Positions 1 to 5,153 of a DNA stretch of 5,153 nt are shown one piece after another. Origin of the DNA: Candidatus Jordarchaeum madagascarense (GTDB lineage: Archaea; Asgardarchaeota; Jordiarchaeia; Jordiarchaeales; Jordiarchaeaceae); contig DXJA01000526.1 of assembly GCA_019056875.1 (NCBI GenBank), forward strand, positions 1 through 5,153. Direction: 5' to 3'. Each line of letters starts with the position of its first letter. Within the stretch, counting starts at the first letter, position 1. A model generated the notes under the pieces. It worked only from the letters and a program-made list of their open reading frames with translations. It made no database searches and was not told the DNA's origin. The translations under genes and the position numbers were made by a program.

Positions 1-919
1 TACCGGATTTGGTGCACCAGCCGGTGGAAGGGTGTCTGTACGAAGTTCTGGTTGTTCCTCCGCCCCAGATTTGAGCCCTGCTTCCACTCCCGGTTATAGC
101 CAACCACTAGGGTGCCCACACCGTGCTCGGTGCACCATTCTACGATTCTGCGGCTCAGCTTGTGGAAAAGGTCGTGAATTTTCTGGTTCCTCTTCTGGGT
201 GAGCTTCTGGAGCTGGGAGCCGCCCTTGACCTTTTGCCGGTCGTAGATGCTCTGCAGCCGCGCCCGCTCCCGGTTATAGTACTGGTTTATGGATTTTAGG
301 GCACCGCCCTTAACAGCAATCGGTTCTAGTCCGATGTTGTTTGCGATGGTTACGGTGTTTCTCATCCCCAAATCCAAGCCCGCCACCCGGCTCCAGTCCA
401 GTTTTAGCGGCTCCACACGCTTGCGGTAAACCACCTCCAGAACGTAGCCCCTGCCCCTGGGAACTATCCTGATCTCTCGGAGGCGGGCTTCATCCCCCAG
501 CCGCGTCTTAACCCTCAAGTCTACCTTTTTTGGAAATTTTATTTCTCCGCTTCTTATTCGGCACTGCTGGTTGGTGAAGATGAGGAGATGTTTGCCGTTC
601 TTCTCCTTGTACCCGGCATTTTCGGCCTCCCGAGAATCTTGCCGGAGTTCTTCTTCCATTCCCGGGTAGTTCTGAAGAATGATTTCCAGTTTCGGTCCAG
701 TGTTTTCAGGGTTTGCTGAGCGGTTTGGGCTGGAAGGGCTCGGTAGCTCTCGGAGTTTTTGAGCGTTCCGGCAAGCTCCTGGTATCTTGTCCACTTTCCG
801 GTTTTGAAGAGGTTTTGTCGGATGGTGTAGTTTGCCTGGTTGTAGAGGTTTTTGGAGTGGTGGCATAGCCTGCTCAGGTTGCTATTTGGGGGGAGGTGGA
901 TTTGCTCCGTTCTGATCAC
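1..919 (-). pseudogene. tnpB: TnpB (IS200/IS605 OrfB) RNA-guided nuclease, frameshifted and cut by the window edge
   Basis: TnpB proteins are RuvC-type nucleases guided by an omega RNA made from the 3' end of their own element. The gene starts at a GTG (917-919), just after an in-frame TGA, and codes for 102-103 residues with typical features: MIRTEQIHL, then NLYNQANYTIRQ, then the run ending GRPKMPG. At 611-614 one base, probably a G, is missing: the original frame reads TRRRTAN and stops near 554. The next frame continues the family sequence without a stop to the window edge (about 203 codons). It contains YKEKNGKHLLIFTNQQCRI, the RuvC-I segment VAGLDLGMRNTV with its catalytic Asp, and GYNREWKQ followed by NNQNFVQTPFHRL. 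The RuvC-II Glu, the zinc finger and the C-terminus lie beyond the edge. No TnpA is seen. No strong ribosome binding site is visible. The gene is inactive unless the shift is a sequencing error or is programmed. Confidence 0.9.
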
Positions 920-966
920 AGTTGTTCCGGGCCTGGCTCAACACGTACCCTGTTTCCGGTTGATGG

Positions 967-1003
967 TTAACCCTTTTTTTAGGGGTAAAGCCTTTTTAAG
1001 GCT
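967..1003. repeat. Two small hairpins upstream of tnpB, possible left end of its element
   Basis: A perfect 6-bp stem, AGCCTT (989-994) with AAGGCT (998-1003), sits next to a weaker CCCT (971-974) / AGGG (981-984) pair around a T-run. They lie 50-85 bases upstream of the tnpB GTG, where IS200/IS605 elements carry a subterminal hairpin recognised by the TnpA tyrosine transposase. On the minus strand the A-rich runs could also act as a weak TATA-like element for tnpB. The hairpins are visible in the sequence; their role is inferred. Confidence 0.35.
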
Positions 1004-1055
1004 AATCGGGATGAAGCATCCTTTTAACCATACAGGGAGAACATTCCTCATTCTT

Positions 1056-1082
1056 GGGGAGCTGCCACCGCCACCTCTCCCC
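1056..1082. repeat. Hairpin GGGGAG / CTCCCC with a 15-base loop
   Basis: GGGGAG at 1056-1061 pairs with CTCCCC at 1077-1082 around a CCACCGCCACC-type loop, and TTTAC follows on the plus strand. It could be a terminator or a transposon-end structure; nothing in the sequence decides between these. Confidence 0.3.
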
Positions 1083-1121
1083 TTTACATAGGGTTGTTTT
1101 TCTTAGCCCCTCCTCTTTTTC

Positions 1122-1220
1122 TCACTCCCTTGGAGTGTACTTGAACTCGTCCTTCTTGAGTTGCTCCATGAGCCGGTTGAACTTCTGATTCCTGTTCTTC
1201 ACCAAGGCCCCCCTTACCAT
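1122..1220 (-). CDS. Possible 32-residue open frame, unknown
   Basis: This frame starts at ATG (1218-1220) and ends at TGA (1122-1124). The product begins MVRGALVKNRNQKF and ends KDEFKYTPRE. It is lysine-rich and would form an amphipathic helix, which looks more protein-like than the overlapping frames. There is no Shine-Dalgarno sequence and no clear promoter. I do not recognise the family. It may be the remnant of a longer gene or simply chance; an in-frame TAA lies a few codons upstream of the ATG. Confidence 0.2.
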   Translation of the reverse strand: MVRGALVKNRNQKFNRLMEQLKKDEFKYTPRE

Positions 1221-1256
1221 GTTTGGTCGATGGGTTTAAATGCTTCACCTGAATCT

Positions 1257-1345
1257 TTAAAACCACGGCGAGTTGTGAGTGGTAGGCTCACCCCTCCTTC
1301 GGCTGGTGCCTGGCTCCGCCCGAAGTCCCCAGTCAAGGACATATC
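1257..1345 (-). pseudogene. Possible 3' remnant of another TnpB gene
   Basis: The minus-strand frame ending at TAA (1257-1259) reads GLRAEPGTSRRRGEP shortly before the stop. Many TnpB proteins end with a stretch containing E(A/P)GT after the zinc finger, and this short match plus the GC-rich, hairpin-forming DNA (CTTCGG 1297-1302 with CCGAAG 1320-1325) is suggestive. No CxxC zinc-finger residues or RuvC motifs occur upstream up to about 1487, so if this is TnpB, only the tail survives. The call is weak. Confidence 0.22.
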
Positions 1346-1419
1346 CCCCCGGTGGCGGTAACTCCCGTGAAAAAACGAGCTTCTGGAGGATGTCCCGCGT
1401 AGAACTTATAAGAAGCGTG

Positions 1420-1441
1420 TTCCTCTTAAAAAAAGGAGGAA
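1420..1441. repeat. Perfect 6-bp hairpin with A-rich loop
   Basis: TTCCTC at 1420-1425 pairs with GAGGAA at 1436-1441 around a 10-base loop containing seven A in a row. It lies about 130 bases beyond the stop of the lipid kinase gene. Its role is unknown. Confidence 0.3.
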
Positions 1442-1561
1442 ACGCAGGAGAGGCAATAAGTTCAAAAAGAGTATAACACCCAGACACATGCAGAAAATCG
1501 TCTTGACCCAGCGGAATAAGCCCTAAGAAAGAAATGCTGCTAATTTTGTCCCAAAGCCTAG

Positions 1562-1574
1562 TGTTAATAAAAAA
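1562..1574 (-). terminator. T-run terminator after the lipid kinase gene
   Basis: On the minus strand the TAA of the kinase gene (1575-1577) is followed directly by six T, then ATTAACAC. Archaeal RNA polymerase stops at such T-runs without needing a hairpin. Confidence 0.5.
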
Positions 1575-2171
1575 TTAAATTGTGAGTACTAGGGCGCAAA
1601 GAGTGAGCGTTACTGCCACACTTATCGGATTGAGTAAGTTATCATTTATCGGGGGTGTGAAGTAGTCTAGGGCTACAAAAACGACCGCTACGATAAGAGC
1701 GGTGACGGGGAAAAATCCTTTAAAATAAAACAAACCTCCTAAAGTGACTAGAAAGGCTGCCACACCTCCCGCGGCAAGCCCTTCAAAGGATTTGACGTTT
1801 CCCCCAACTTCGTAATGATGCTTACCCCACTCATAACCCGCAATTGCCGCCGCAGCGTCGGCAATGCCTGCCACCAATATTGAAATTATCATTACATATG
1901 CGGGAAACAGAAATATGAGAATCGTTGCAGCTAAAACAAAATAGAAGTACGCTGCCACTCTGTTTTTTTCATCCGGTTTAATTATTCTATTAACCATAAT
2001 TTTTAGAGGAAAATCTGGATCTCTTAGTCTCCAAATCTCAATAATAGAGAATAGCACTAGAGTTGAGATGGAGAGTGTGGCTGCGGGTAACCAGCCTGCT
2101 CCAAGGTACAGAATGGCAAAAATGAAGACCAACATATGGAAGGTTTTTCTCCGTATATTGAGAATATTCAC
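1575..2171 (-). CDS. Dolichol/phytol kinase-family membrane protein (SEC59-like, CTP-dependent lipid kinase)
   Basis: A 198-residue integral membrane protein of the SEC59/DGK1/VTE5 family, whose known members phosphorylate polyprenols, phytol or diacylglycerol using CTP. In archaea such enzymes probably recycle isoprenoid alcohols for lipid or glycan-carrier synthesis; the substrate here is unknown. Visible family features are the N-terminal RRKTFH at 7-12, an ADAAAAIAGYEWGKH segment at 104-118 (usually GD rather than AD), GNVKSFEG at 124-131, and INDNLLNPI near the C-terminus (175-183). I count about six hydrophobic segments, and the length is normal for short archaeal members. The start is GTG (2169-2171): an in-frame TAG lies eight codons upstream, and the next Met falls after the conserved RRKxxH. 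The ribosome binding site is weak (GGGG about 7 bases upstream). The IS701 element lies about 150 bases upstream, outside the likely promoter. Confidence 0.82.
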   Translation of the reverse strand: MNILNIRRKTFHMLVFIFAILYLGAGWLPAATLSISTLVLFSIIEIWRLRDPDFPLKIMVNRIIKPDEKNRVAAYFYFVLAATILIFLFPAYVMIISILVAGIADAAAAIAGYEWGKHHYEVGGNVKSFEGLAAGGVAAFLVTLGGLFYFKGFFPVTALIVAVVFVALDYFTPPINDNLLNPISVAVTLTLCALVLTI

Positions 2172-2211
2172 TTTCGATGCCCCACTACACTATGGGTTCT
2201 CTTGATTTAGC

Positions 2212-2220
2212 GTATTTATG
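2212..2220 (-). promoter_or_regulatory. TATA-like box for the lipid kinase gene
   Basis: On the minus strand CATAAATAC is centred about 45 bases before the GTG start. That would place transcription start near 2190 and give a leader of about 20 bases. A second A/T-rich candidate (TTTATACTTTAAA) lies at 2257-2269. Both are assigned by eye from spacing and composition. Confidence 0.4.
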
Positions 2221-2324
2221 CGTATCGGAATGAACTTTTTGCTCCCCACGACATATGTTTAAAGTATAAATGAAATTCGACTTTTAACGATTGCTGATTT
2301 TAACTATTTTTAAAAACTAATTAA

Positions 2325-2344
2325 CTCGACAATGTTAAATTTAA
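2325..2344 (+). repeat. Left terminal inverted repeat of the IS701 element
   Basis: This 20-base end matches the right end perfectly. Its inner half TTAAATTTAA (2335-2344) is a perfect palindrome. The transposase stop codon TAA (2341-2343) lies inside it. The palindrome is TATA-like and could point outward toward the lipid kinase gene. Confidence 0.9.
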
Positions 2345-3876
2345 GGTTGTTTCCTCCTTCGGCGTTGGGTTTTTAAGCGGCTGCGGGTGGAGCGAGACCG
2401 ATTATACAGGTGCCTGGCCACCAGACGAACCGCATCCTCGTGTGAGAGCTGATTTAGGGGTAGGGCGGCGCGCATCATCTCCCGAACATTGGCTACCGAG
2501 AGGTTGGGAAGAGCTTCCACTTCCAGCTGCCGAGTTAGCTCCGGGTCTCGGGGGTACTTCTGAGCCCAGTCCAGCTTTGTCTCACCTATGAACCACAGGG
2601 CGGCGGCGTCCAGAGCGGAGTGGTGCATCCAGGCCCGATACTTACGGGCTACAAGCTCATCCCACCCCAGCTCCGACTTGGCGTCCTGAAATACACGCTC
2701 CGCAAAGTAGCGCATGCTGCGCCACAGGGCTAGAGTCTCAAGGGGGGTGTCTCGGGAGGCGTTGCTCAGGGAGTAACTGTGGACGCCGTCCTCTTCACGC
2801 CTCACGAAGAGCCACTCCTCTCTAACCCGTCCTTCGTCGTCCACGGTCCACACTCGCTGGGCGGCGCACCGGTAGCTCAGCGTTCCCCGCTCCGCGGGAC
2901 GTACCTCAACTTCCCGCCAGTCTAGGTCGAGGCGGTGAACTATCTCCTGCACGCTCACGGGCTGTGCTCCGTTAATGACCTGAGGTCGGGAGGGGGGCCT
3001 TCCTCTTCCACGCTCCTGCGGCTTCTCCGGAACTCCGGTCTCGGGCTTCTCCAGGTAGACGATGGTGTTGGCGGGGATCTGTGCCAGGTAAAGGATTCTT
3101 TCTGCGTCCAGAGCGGCTCTGAAGGGGGCGCTTCGCCCGTAAAGAGTATCGCAGCCCACCACTTGGAAGGGGGTGTTGTTTGCTTTAGCCCTCCGGATCA
3201 TCTCCATTCCTATCTCGATCTTGGTCGTGAAGGTTCTCTCCTGGGGGATGTGCAAGCGGCGGCGTAGGTCGGCGTGGTTGTCGTCAAACCAATTCTCTGG
3301 CAGGTAGAGTTCTGCGTCCACCATCAGCCAGATGTTTGCCTGGTAGTATCCCAGCGCCACGCCGACCTGTCCTAGGTCTACCTTTCCCTGTCGGCCTAGG
3401 TACTGTCGGGCGGCTCCAGCGCTACCGGTTCCCGCCCGCTTGTCTCCGCTTTCGTCCAAGGTTAGCATGCCTCCCTGTAGTTCTGGTCTCTGGCGTACTT
3501 CGGCTTGGATCTGGTTGAAGACTGCGCGGGCTTGCCAGGGGGAGTCGGACATGAAGTGTTGCAGGTTCTGTCCGTCGTCCTGGGGTTGGTTTACACGGCG
3601 GGCGATGTTGGAGTAGTTTCGCTTCTCCTCCATGGTCAGCGACCCCCGCATGTAGACCAAGGCTTGCTCGCTGGTGTCCCTGGTTTTCGTCCTGAAGCAG
3701 GCTCGGAAGCGGGCCCAGATGCGTCGTAATCTTTCCGCCAGGTCGGTTGTACCTTCCACGGGCAACCCCCAGCTTCTAGGGTCAAGTAGGTCATGTCTTT
3801 TCTTCTCCGTGTAGTCCACCGTCATATCCTGCGTGGAACCTCCTGTCTGGTTAGTTGTTTCCACGAGGGTAATCAT
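2341..3876 (-). CDS. IS701-family DDE transposase
   Basis: A 511-residue transposase that cuts and joins the element's ends. Family features in order: LQHFMSDSPW (105-114); the first catalytic Asp in LTLDESGDKR (D141), then GAARQYLGRQGKVDLGQVGV; the AELYLPENWFDD block (188-199); the second Asp in GCDTLYGRS (D243); and a Y/R..E..K-type block with R389, E393 and K400 in RYFAERVFQDAKSELG, giving the third acidic residue. A basic C-terminal tail (RSRLKTQRRRRKQ) may bind DNA. It is longer than many IS701 transposases, with an extra N-terminal stretch and a proline/arginine-rich segment at 276-300. No stops or shifts interrupt it. The ATG (3874-3876) follows an in-frame TGA almost directly; GAGGT abuts it with no spacer, so translation may be leaderless or may begin at GTG codon 5. 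The many short plus-strand frames here are shadows. Confidence 0.93.
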   Translation of the reverse strand: MITLVETTNQTGGSTQDMTVDYTEKKRHDLLDPRSWGLPVEGTTDLAERLRRIWARFRACFRTKTRDTSEQALVYMRGSLTMEEKRNYSNIARRVNQPQDDGQNLQHFMSDSPWQARAVFNQIQAEVRQRPELQGGMLTLDESGDKRAGTGSAGAARQYLGRQGKVDLGQVGVALGYYQANIWLMVDAELYLPENWFDDNHADLRRRLHIPQERTFTTKIEIGMEMIRRAKANNTPFQVVGCDTLYGRSAPFRAALDAERILYLAQIPANTIVYLEKPETGVPEKPQERGRGRPPSRPQVINGAQPVSVQEIVHRLDLDWREVEVRPAERGTLSYRCAAQRVWTVDDEGRVREEWLFVRREEDGVHSYSLSNASRDTPLETLALWRSMRYFAERVFQDAKSELGWDELVARKYRAWMHHSALDAAALWFIGETKLDWAQKYPRDPELTRQLEVEALPNLSVANVREMMRAALPLNQLSHEDAVRLVARHLYNRSRSTRSRLKTQRRRRKQP

Positions 3877-3907
3877 ACCTCAGTACATAGCAAAAATAAG
3901 ACAAAAG

Positions 3908-3917
3908 TTAAATTTAA
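3908..3917 (-). promoter_or_regulatory. TATA-like box for the transposase, inside the right inverted repeat
   Basis: TTAAATTTAA is centred about 36 bases before the transposase ATG. At normal archaeal spacing this gives a transcription start about 10-14 bases before the ATG, a very short leader. Because transposase binding to the repeat would cover this box, self-repression is plausible but not shown. Confidence 0.4.
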
Positions 3918-3927
3918 CATTGTCGAG
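3908..3927 (-). repeat. Right terminal inverted repeat of the IS701 element
   Basis: Perfect complement of the left end, including the TTAAATTTAA palindrome (3908-3917). The outside border is TTAA at 3928-3931. Confidence 0.9.
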
Positions 3928-3981
3928 TTAAATAAGAACTAGAAAATATTCACAAGCCTACATTGCTCGTATACTGACTTG

Positions 3982-4086
3982 AATTCTGAAAGCAGGCTCG
4001 TATTTATTAAAGGTGGGCAACTATACAATATGGAATCTCCTGAAGAATTTAACAGAGAAGTGATTAATTTTCTTAAAGGCAAATAA
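3982..4086 (+). pseudogene. C-terminal fragment of an alpha/beta hydrolase
   Basis: The last 34 codons before TAA (4084-4086) read SESRLVFIKGG, then QLYNMESPEEFNREV, then INFLKGK. This is the classic end of an alpha/beta hydrolase: the strand before the catalytic His, the GHxxxxE.PEEFN stretch and the last helix. The His is replaced by Gln (codon CAA, one base from CAC/CAT). Upstream the frame stays open only to 3943 (a TAG is at 3940-3942) and the preceding residues no longer look like a hydrolase. The IS701 element begins at 3927, but the DNA on its far side also shows no hydrolase sequence, so the gene probably lost its body before or independently of the insertion. The first Met (4030-4032) would give only an 18-residue peptide. 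I regard it as a dead remnant. Confidence 0.65.
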
Positions 4087-4124
4087 TAAAAATTGAAAAA
4101 TATCGATGACTTTTTTCTTTACTC
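4087..4124. terminator. Double T-run terminator between convergent genes
   Basis: On the plus strand TTTTTTCTTT (4111-4120) follows the hydrolase remnant. On the minus strand T-runs (ATTTTTCAATTTTTATTATTT, about 4081-4101) follow the stop of the transporter gene. The 38-base gap would stop transcription from both sides. Confidence 0.5.
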
Positions 4125-4961
4125 TTATTTTCCTAATCTCTCTTCCCCACTATCACTTTGCTTACATTGAACGAAAATTTCTGGTGAAATTTTCCTCATC
4201 GCTATCTCAATTGGAATCGCTATCACAATACCTAAGAGAATCTGAGCAATATCGGAGGCAATGCTTGGAGATGCACCAAGGAAAAACTGCTCATAAAGGA
4301 AATAGCCTATGATTATGCAAAGACCGCCCACAAGTATGGCAAGAATACTCCAGCCGGTAGACGCGTACAACCTAAGACCGAAAAACAAGATCAACAAACC
4401 AACCCCCACAGAGACGATCAGCCACATCCACCACGAAACATAAACTAGCATGTACCACCATCCCCACTGGAAATATGCGGTAAGTAGATTAGCACCCCAC
4501 CACCAGGGACGAACTCCCCCATAAATCTCCATCAAACCCGAGAAATAATTTACACCCACGTAAAGAACCAAGCCAGAAACTCCGGCACACATGACTATGG
4601 TGAGAGGCTTCCACCACCCTTTAACCAAAAGACGAAACTTATATCCTAAAAGTCCTACAACTACTCCTTCGGCTCCTTTAAATAATAATACCCCGAGAGC
4701 GTACTGTGAAAAGCCAAGAAAGAGATTGGCCAGCATTGAACCAACTGCCCCCGCGAAACCTCCTATGACTGGCCCAAACAGTAAAGCAGTTATATATATG
4801 ACACCTTCACCCGCATTAATGTAACCTTGGCTAAACGGGAGATAAATCTGAAAAGCCATCGTAGAAACACACACCAGTGCAGTCATCATCCCGGTCAGAG
4901 CAACATTAAGGGAAAGAGGAATTCTTGGAAAAGCCTCCATTATCCTCTCTTCTAAAGACAT
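4125..4961 (-). CDS. ECF-type transporter S-component (riboflavin-type family) with a tryptophan-rich insert
   Basis: A 278-residue multi-pass membrane protein that would bind a vitamin-type substrate for an energy-coupling factor transporter. The N-terminal half fits the ECF-ribofla_trS type: a first membrane helix with ALTGMMTALVCVSTMA, then GYINAGEGVIYI, GGFAGAVGSMLANLFLG, and KGAEGVVVGLLGYK (residues 95-108 from the ATG). The C-terminal DIAQILLGIVIAIPIEIAMRK again resembles the family's last helix. Between them is an extra region, very rich in Trp (WW at 116-117, WWW at 153-155, then QWGWW and SWWMW; 11 Trp in about 65 residues), making it much longer than the usual 170-190. I prefer the ATG at 4959-4961, with GGTGGG a few bases upstream, over the TTG at 4971-4973. 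No EcfA or EcfT genes are near; substrate unknown. No TATA box is visible upstream, where mobile-element DNA begins. Confidence 0.78.
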   Translation of the reverse strand: MSLEERIMEAFPRIPLSLNVALTGMMTALVCVSTMAFQIYLPFSQGYINAGEGVIYITALLFGPVIGGFAGAVGSMLANLFLGFSQYALGVLLFKGAEGVVVGLLGYKFRLLVKGWWKPLTIVMCAGVSGLVLYVGVNYFSGLMEIYGGVRPWWWGANLLTAYFQWGWWYMLVYVSWWMWLIVSVGVGLLILFFGLRLYASTGWSILAILVGGLCIIIGYFLYEQFFLGASPSIASDIAQILLGIVIAIPIEIAMRKISPEIFVQCKQSDSGEERLGK

Positions 4962-5014
4962 TGAACCCACCAACCGTTGCCCGAAACTTACCCATCCTGG
5001 GACGTTTCCTTAGT

Positions 5015-5106
5015 GGTGTTCGGTTCCTGCTTCATAGGGGAGCACTTGCACCCCTAAAGGGGCATGAACCTCTCCGCTCTGGCAGGCGTTTAGCGTCTCC
5101 GACTAA
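5015..5106 (-). pseudogene. 3' end of a second TnpB-type gene, degenerate
   Basis: Just before a minus-strand TAA the frame reads SETLNACQSGEV, then HAPLGVQVLPYEAGTEHH. The pair LNAC ... EAGT close to the stop is a common ending of TnpB (OrfB) proteins after the zinc finger. In the same frame a TAG precedes SETLNAC and two TGA codons lie further upstream before the window edge, so the frame is broken. A neighbouring frame (ALKLNAFSFSRRRQLV and on) is open to the edge, so one frameshift might rejoin it. The gene body, if any, lies beyond 5153. It runs on the same strand as, and about 50 bases upstream of, the transporter gene. Confidence 0.5.
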
Positions 5107-5153
5107 CTGGCGGCGACGACTGAAACTAAACGCGTTCAGCTTCAAGGCGGATA
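5017..5153 (-). ncRNA. Candidate omega RNA (TnpB guide scaffold) or element right end
   Basis: Omega RNAs are transcribed from the 3' end of tnpB through the element's right end. Here GCGTTTAG (5086-5093) pairs perfectly with CTAAACGC (5126-5133), and the inner CGTC (5094-5097) pairs with GACG (5115-5118), giving a two-part stem with an asymmetric bulge. Next to it TAGGGG (5035-5040) can pair with CCCCTA (5051-5056), or CCCC (5051-5054) with GGGG (5059-5062), two exclusive folds. The position over a TnpB tail is what an omega RNA would have. The exact ends and any guide are not determinable, although the guide would lie just beyond the right end, toward 4975-5015. Confidence 0.35.

Larger units (their letters stand above)
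920..1574. other. Gene-poor stretch between tnpB and the lipid kinase
   Basis: About 650 bases with no gene I can recognise on either strand. The open frames here are short and low in complexity. The stretch holds hairpins at 967-1003, 1056-1082, 1297-1325 (CTTCGG/CCGAAG) and 1420-1441 (TTCCTC/GAGGAA around an A-rich loop). A smaller GTGAG/CTCAC pair is at 1275-1291. The part between about 1260 and 1370 is GC-rich compared with 1400-1570. The structure and the neighbouring tnpB suggest decayed mobile-element sequence. Confidence 0.5.
2325..3927 (-). mobile_element. Complete IS701-family insertion sequence (about 1.6 kb)
   Basis: Both ends carry the same perfect 20-base inverted repeat, CTCGACAATGTTAAATTTAA inward from 2325 and its complement ending at 3927. 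Each end is bordered by TTAA (2321-2324 and 3928-3931), beyond which the flanks differ. TTAA fits the 4-base YTAR target duplication known for IS701 elements; being palindromic, it could instead extend the inverted repeat to 24 bases. A single transposase gene fills the element. The interior is GC-rich while both flanks are AT-rich, showing a recent or foreign arrival. The ends and gene are intact, so the copy may be active. Confidence 0.9.

Noticed and set aside
852..1091. Plus-strand frame of 79 residues
   Set aside because: It overlaps the tnpB start on the other strand, crosses two hairpins and has a low-complexity, proline-rich end.
1084..1266. Minus-strand frame of 60 residues rich in Lys, Gly and Glu
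   Set aside because: The neighbouring frame (1122-1220) looks more protein-like, and this one has low complexity and no family match.
1279..1476. Plus-strand frame of 65 residues, including a later 28-residue part starting MSRVELIRSVF
   Set aside because: It has no promoter or ribosome binding site and no recognisable family, and it runs through two hairpins.
2935..3267. Plus-strand open frame of 110 residues opposite the transposase
   Set aside because: It lies wholly antisense to a clear IS701 transposase and matches no family; high GC makes such shadow frames common. The same holds for the shorter plus-strand frames at 3336-3518 and 3505-3729.
4106..4312. Plus-strand frame of 68 residues
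   Set aside because: It starts inside the T-run terminator and is antisense to the transporter's C-terminus.
4591..4824. Plus-strand frame of 77 residues
   Set aside because: It is antisense to the transporter gene, with biased Pro/Thr/Lys content expected from the complement of a membrane protein.
1..5153. CRISPR array, tRNA or rRNA
   Set aside because: No regularly spaced repeats, cloverleaf pattern or conserved rRNA sequence was seen on either strand.

Overview
The window looks archaeal. The resident genes are AT-rich and start with GTG, TTG or ATG. Archaeal-type TATA-like boxes lie about 35-45 bases ahead of start codons, and T-runs follow stop codons. The two intact resident proteins, a SEC59-type lipid kinase and an ECF-type S-component, have families common in anaerobic archaea, and the TnpB at the left edge is of an archaeal style. 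I cannot name a genus from the sequence alone.

Layout. (1) Positions 1-919, minus strand: a TnpB (IS200/IS605 OrfB) gene cut by the window edge and broken by a -1 frameshift near 611-614. (2) Positions 920-1560: no convincing gene, but several hairpins, one 32-codon open frame and a weak possible TnpB 3' remnant. (3) Positions 1575-2171, minus: a small membrane kinase of the dolichol/phytol kinase family, followed by a T-run terminator. (4) Positions 2325-3927: a complete IS701-family insertion sequence with perfect 20-base terminal inverted repeats, a TTAA direct repeat on each side and one 511-residue DDE transposase on the minus strand. It is clearly more GC-rich than its flanks. (5) About 3982-4086, plus: the last 34 codons of an alpha/beta hydrolase, with no body left upstream. 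(6) Positions 4125-4961, minus: a multi-pass ECF-type S-component with a striking tryptophan-rich middle. It is convergent with the hydrolase remnant across a 38-base T/A-rich double terminator. (7) Positions 5015-5153, minus: the 3' end of a second TnpB-type element, probably degenerate, with a long stem-loop that is a candidate omega RNA (guide RNA scaffold).

How it fits together. This is a resident stretch (lipid kinase, hydrolase remnant, transporter) repeatedly hit by mobile DNA: TnpB-type elements at both edges and an IS701 copy in the middle. The kinase and the transporter share a strand but are separated by the IS and the remnant, so the sequence gives no operon link between them. No EcfA ATPase or EcfT component is present, so the S-component would have to use subunits encoded elsewhere. 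I see no defence island, CRISPR array, rRNA or tRNA. The points most worth checking are the candidate omega RNA at the right edge, the TnpB frameshift, the palindromic TATA-like core inside the IS701 ends, and the tryptophan-rich transporter insert.
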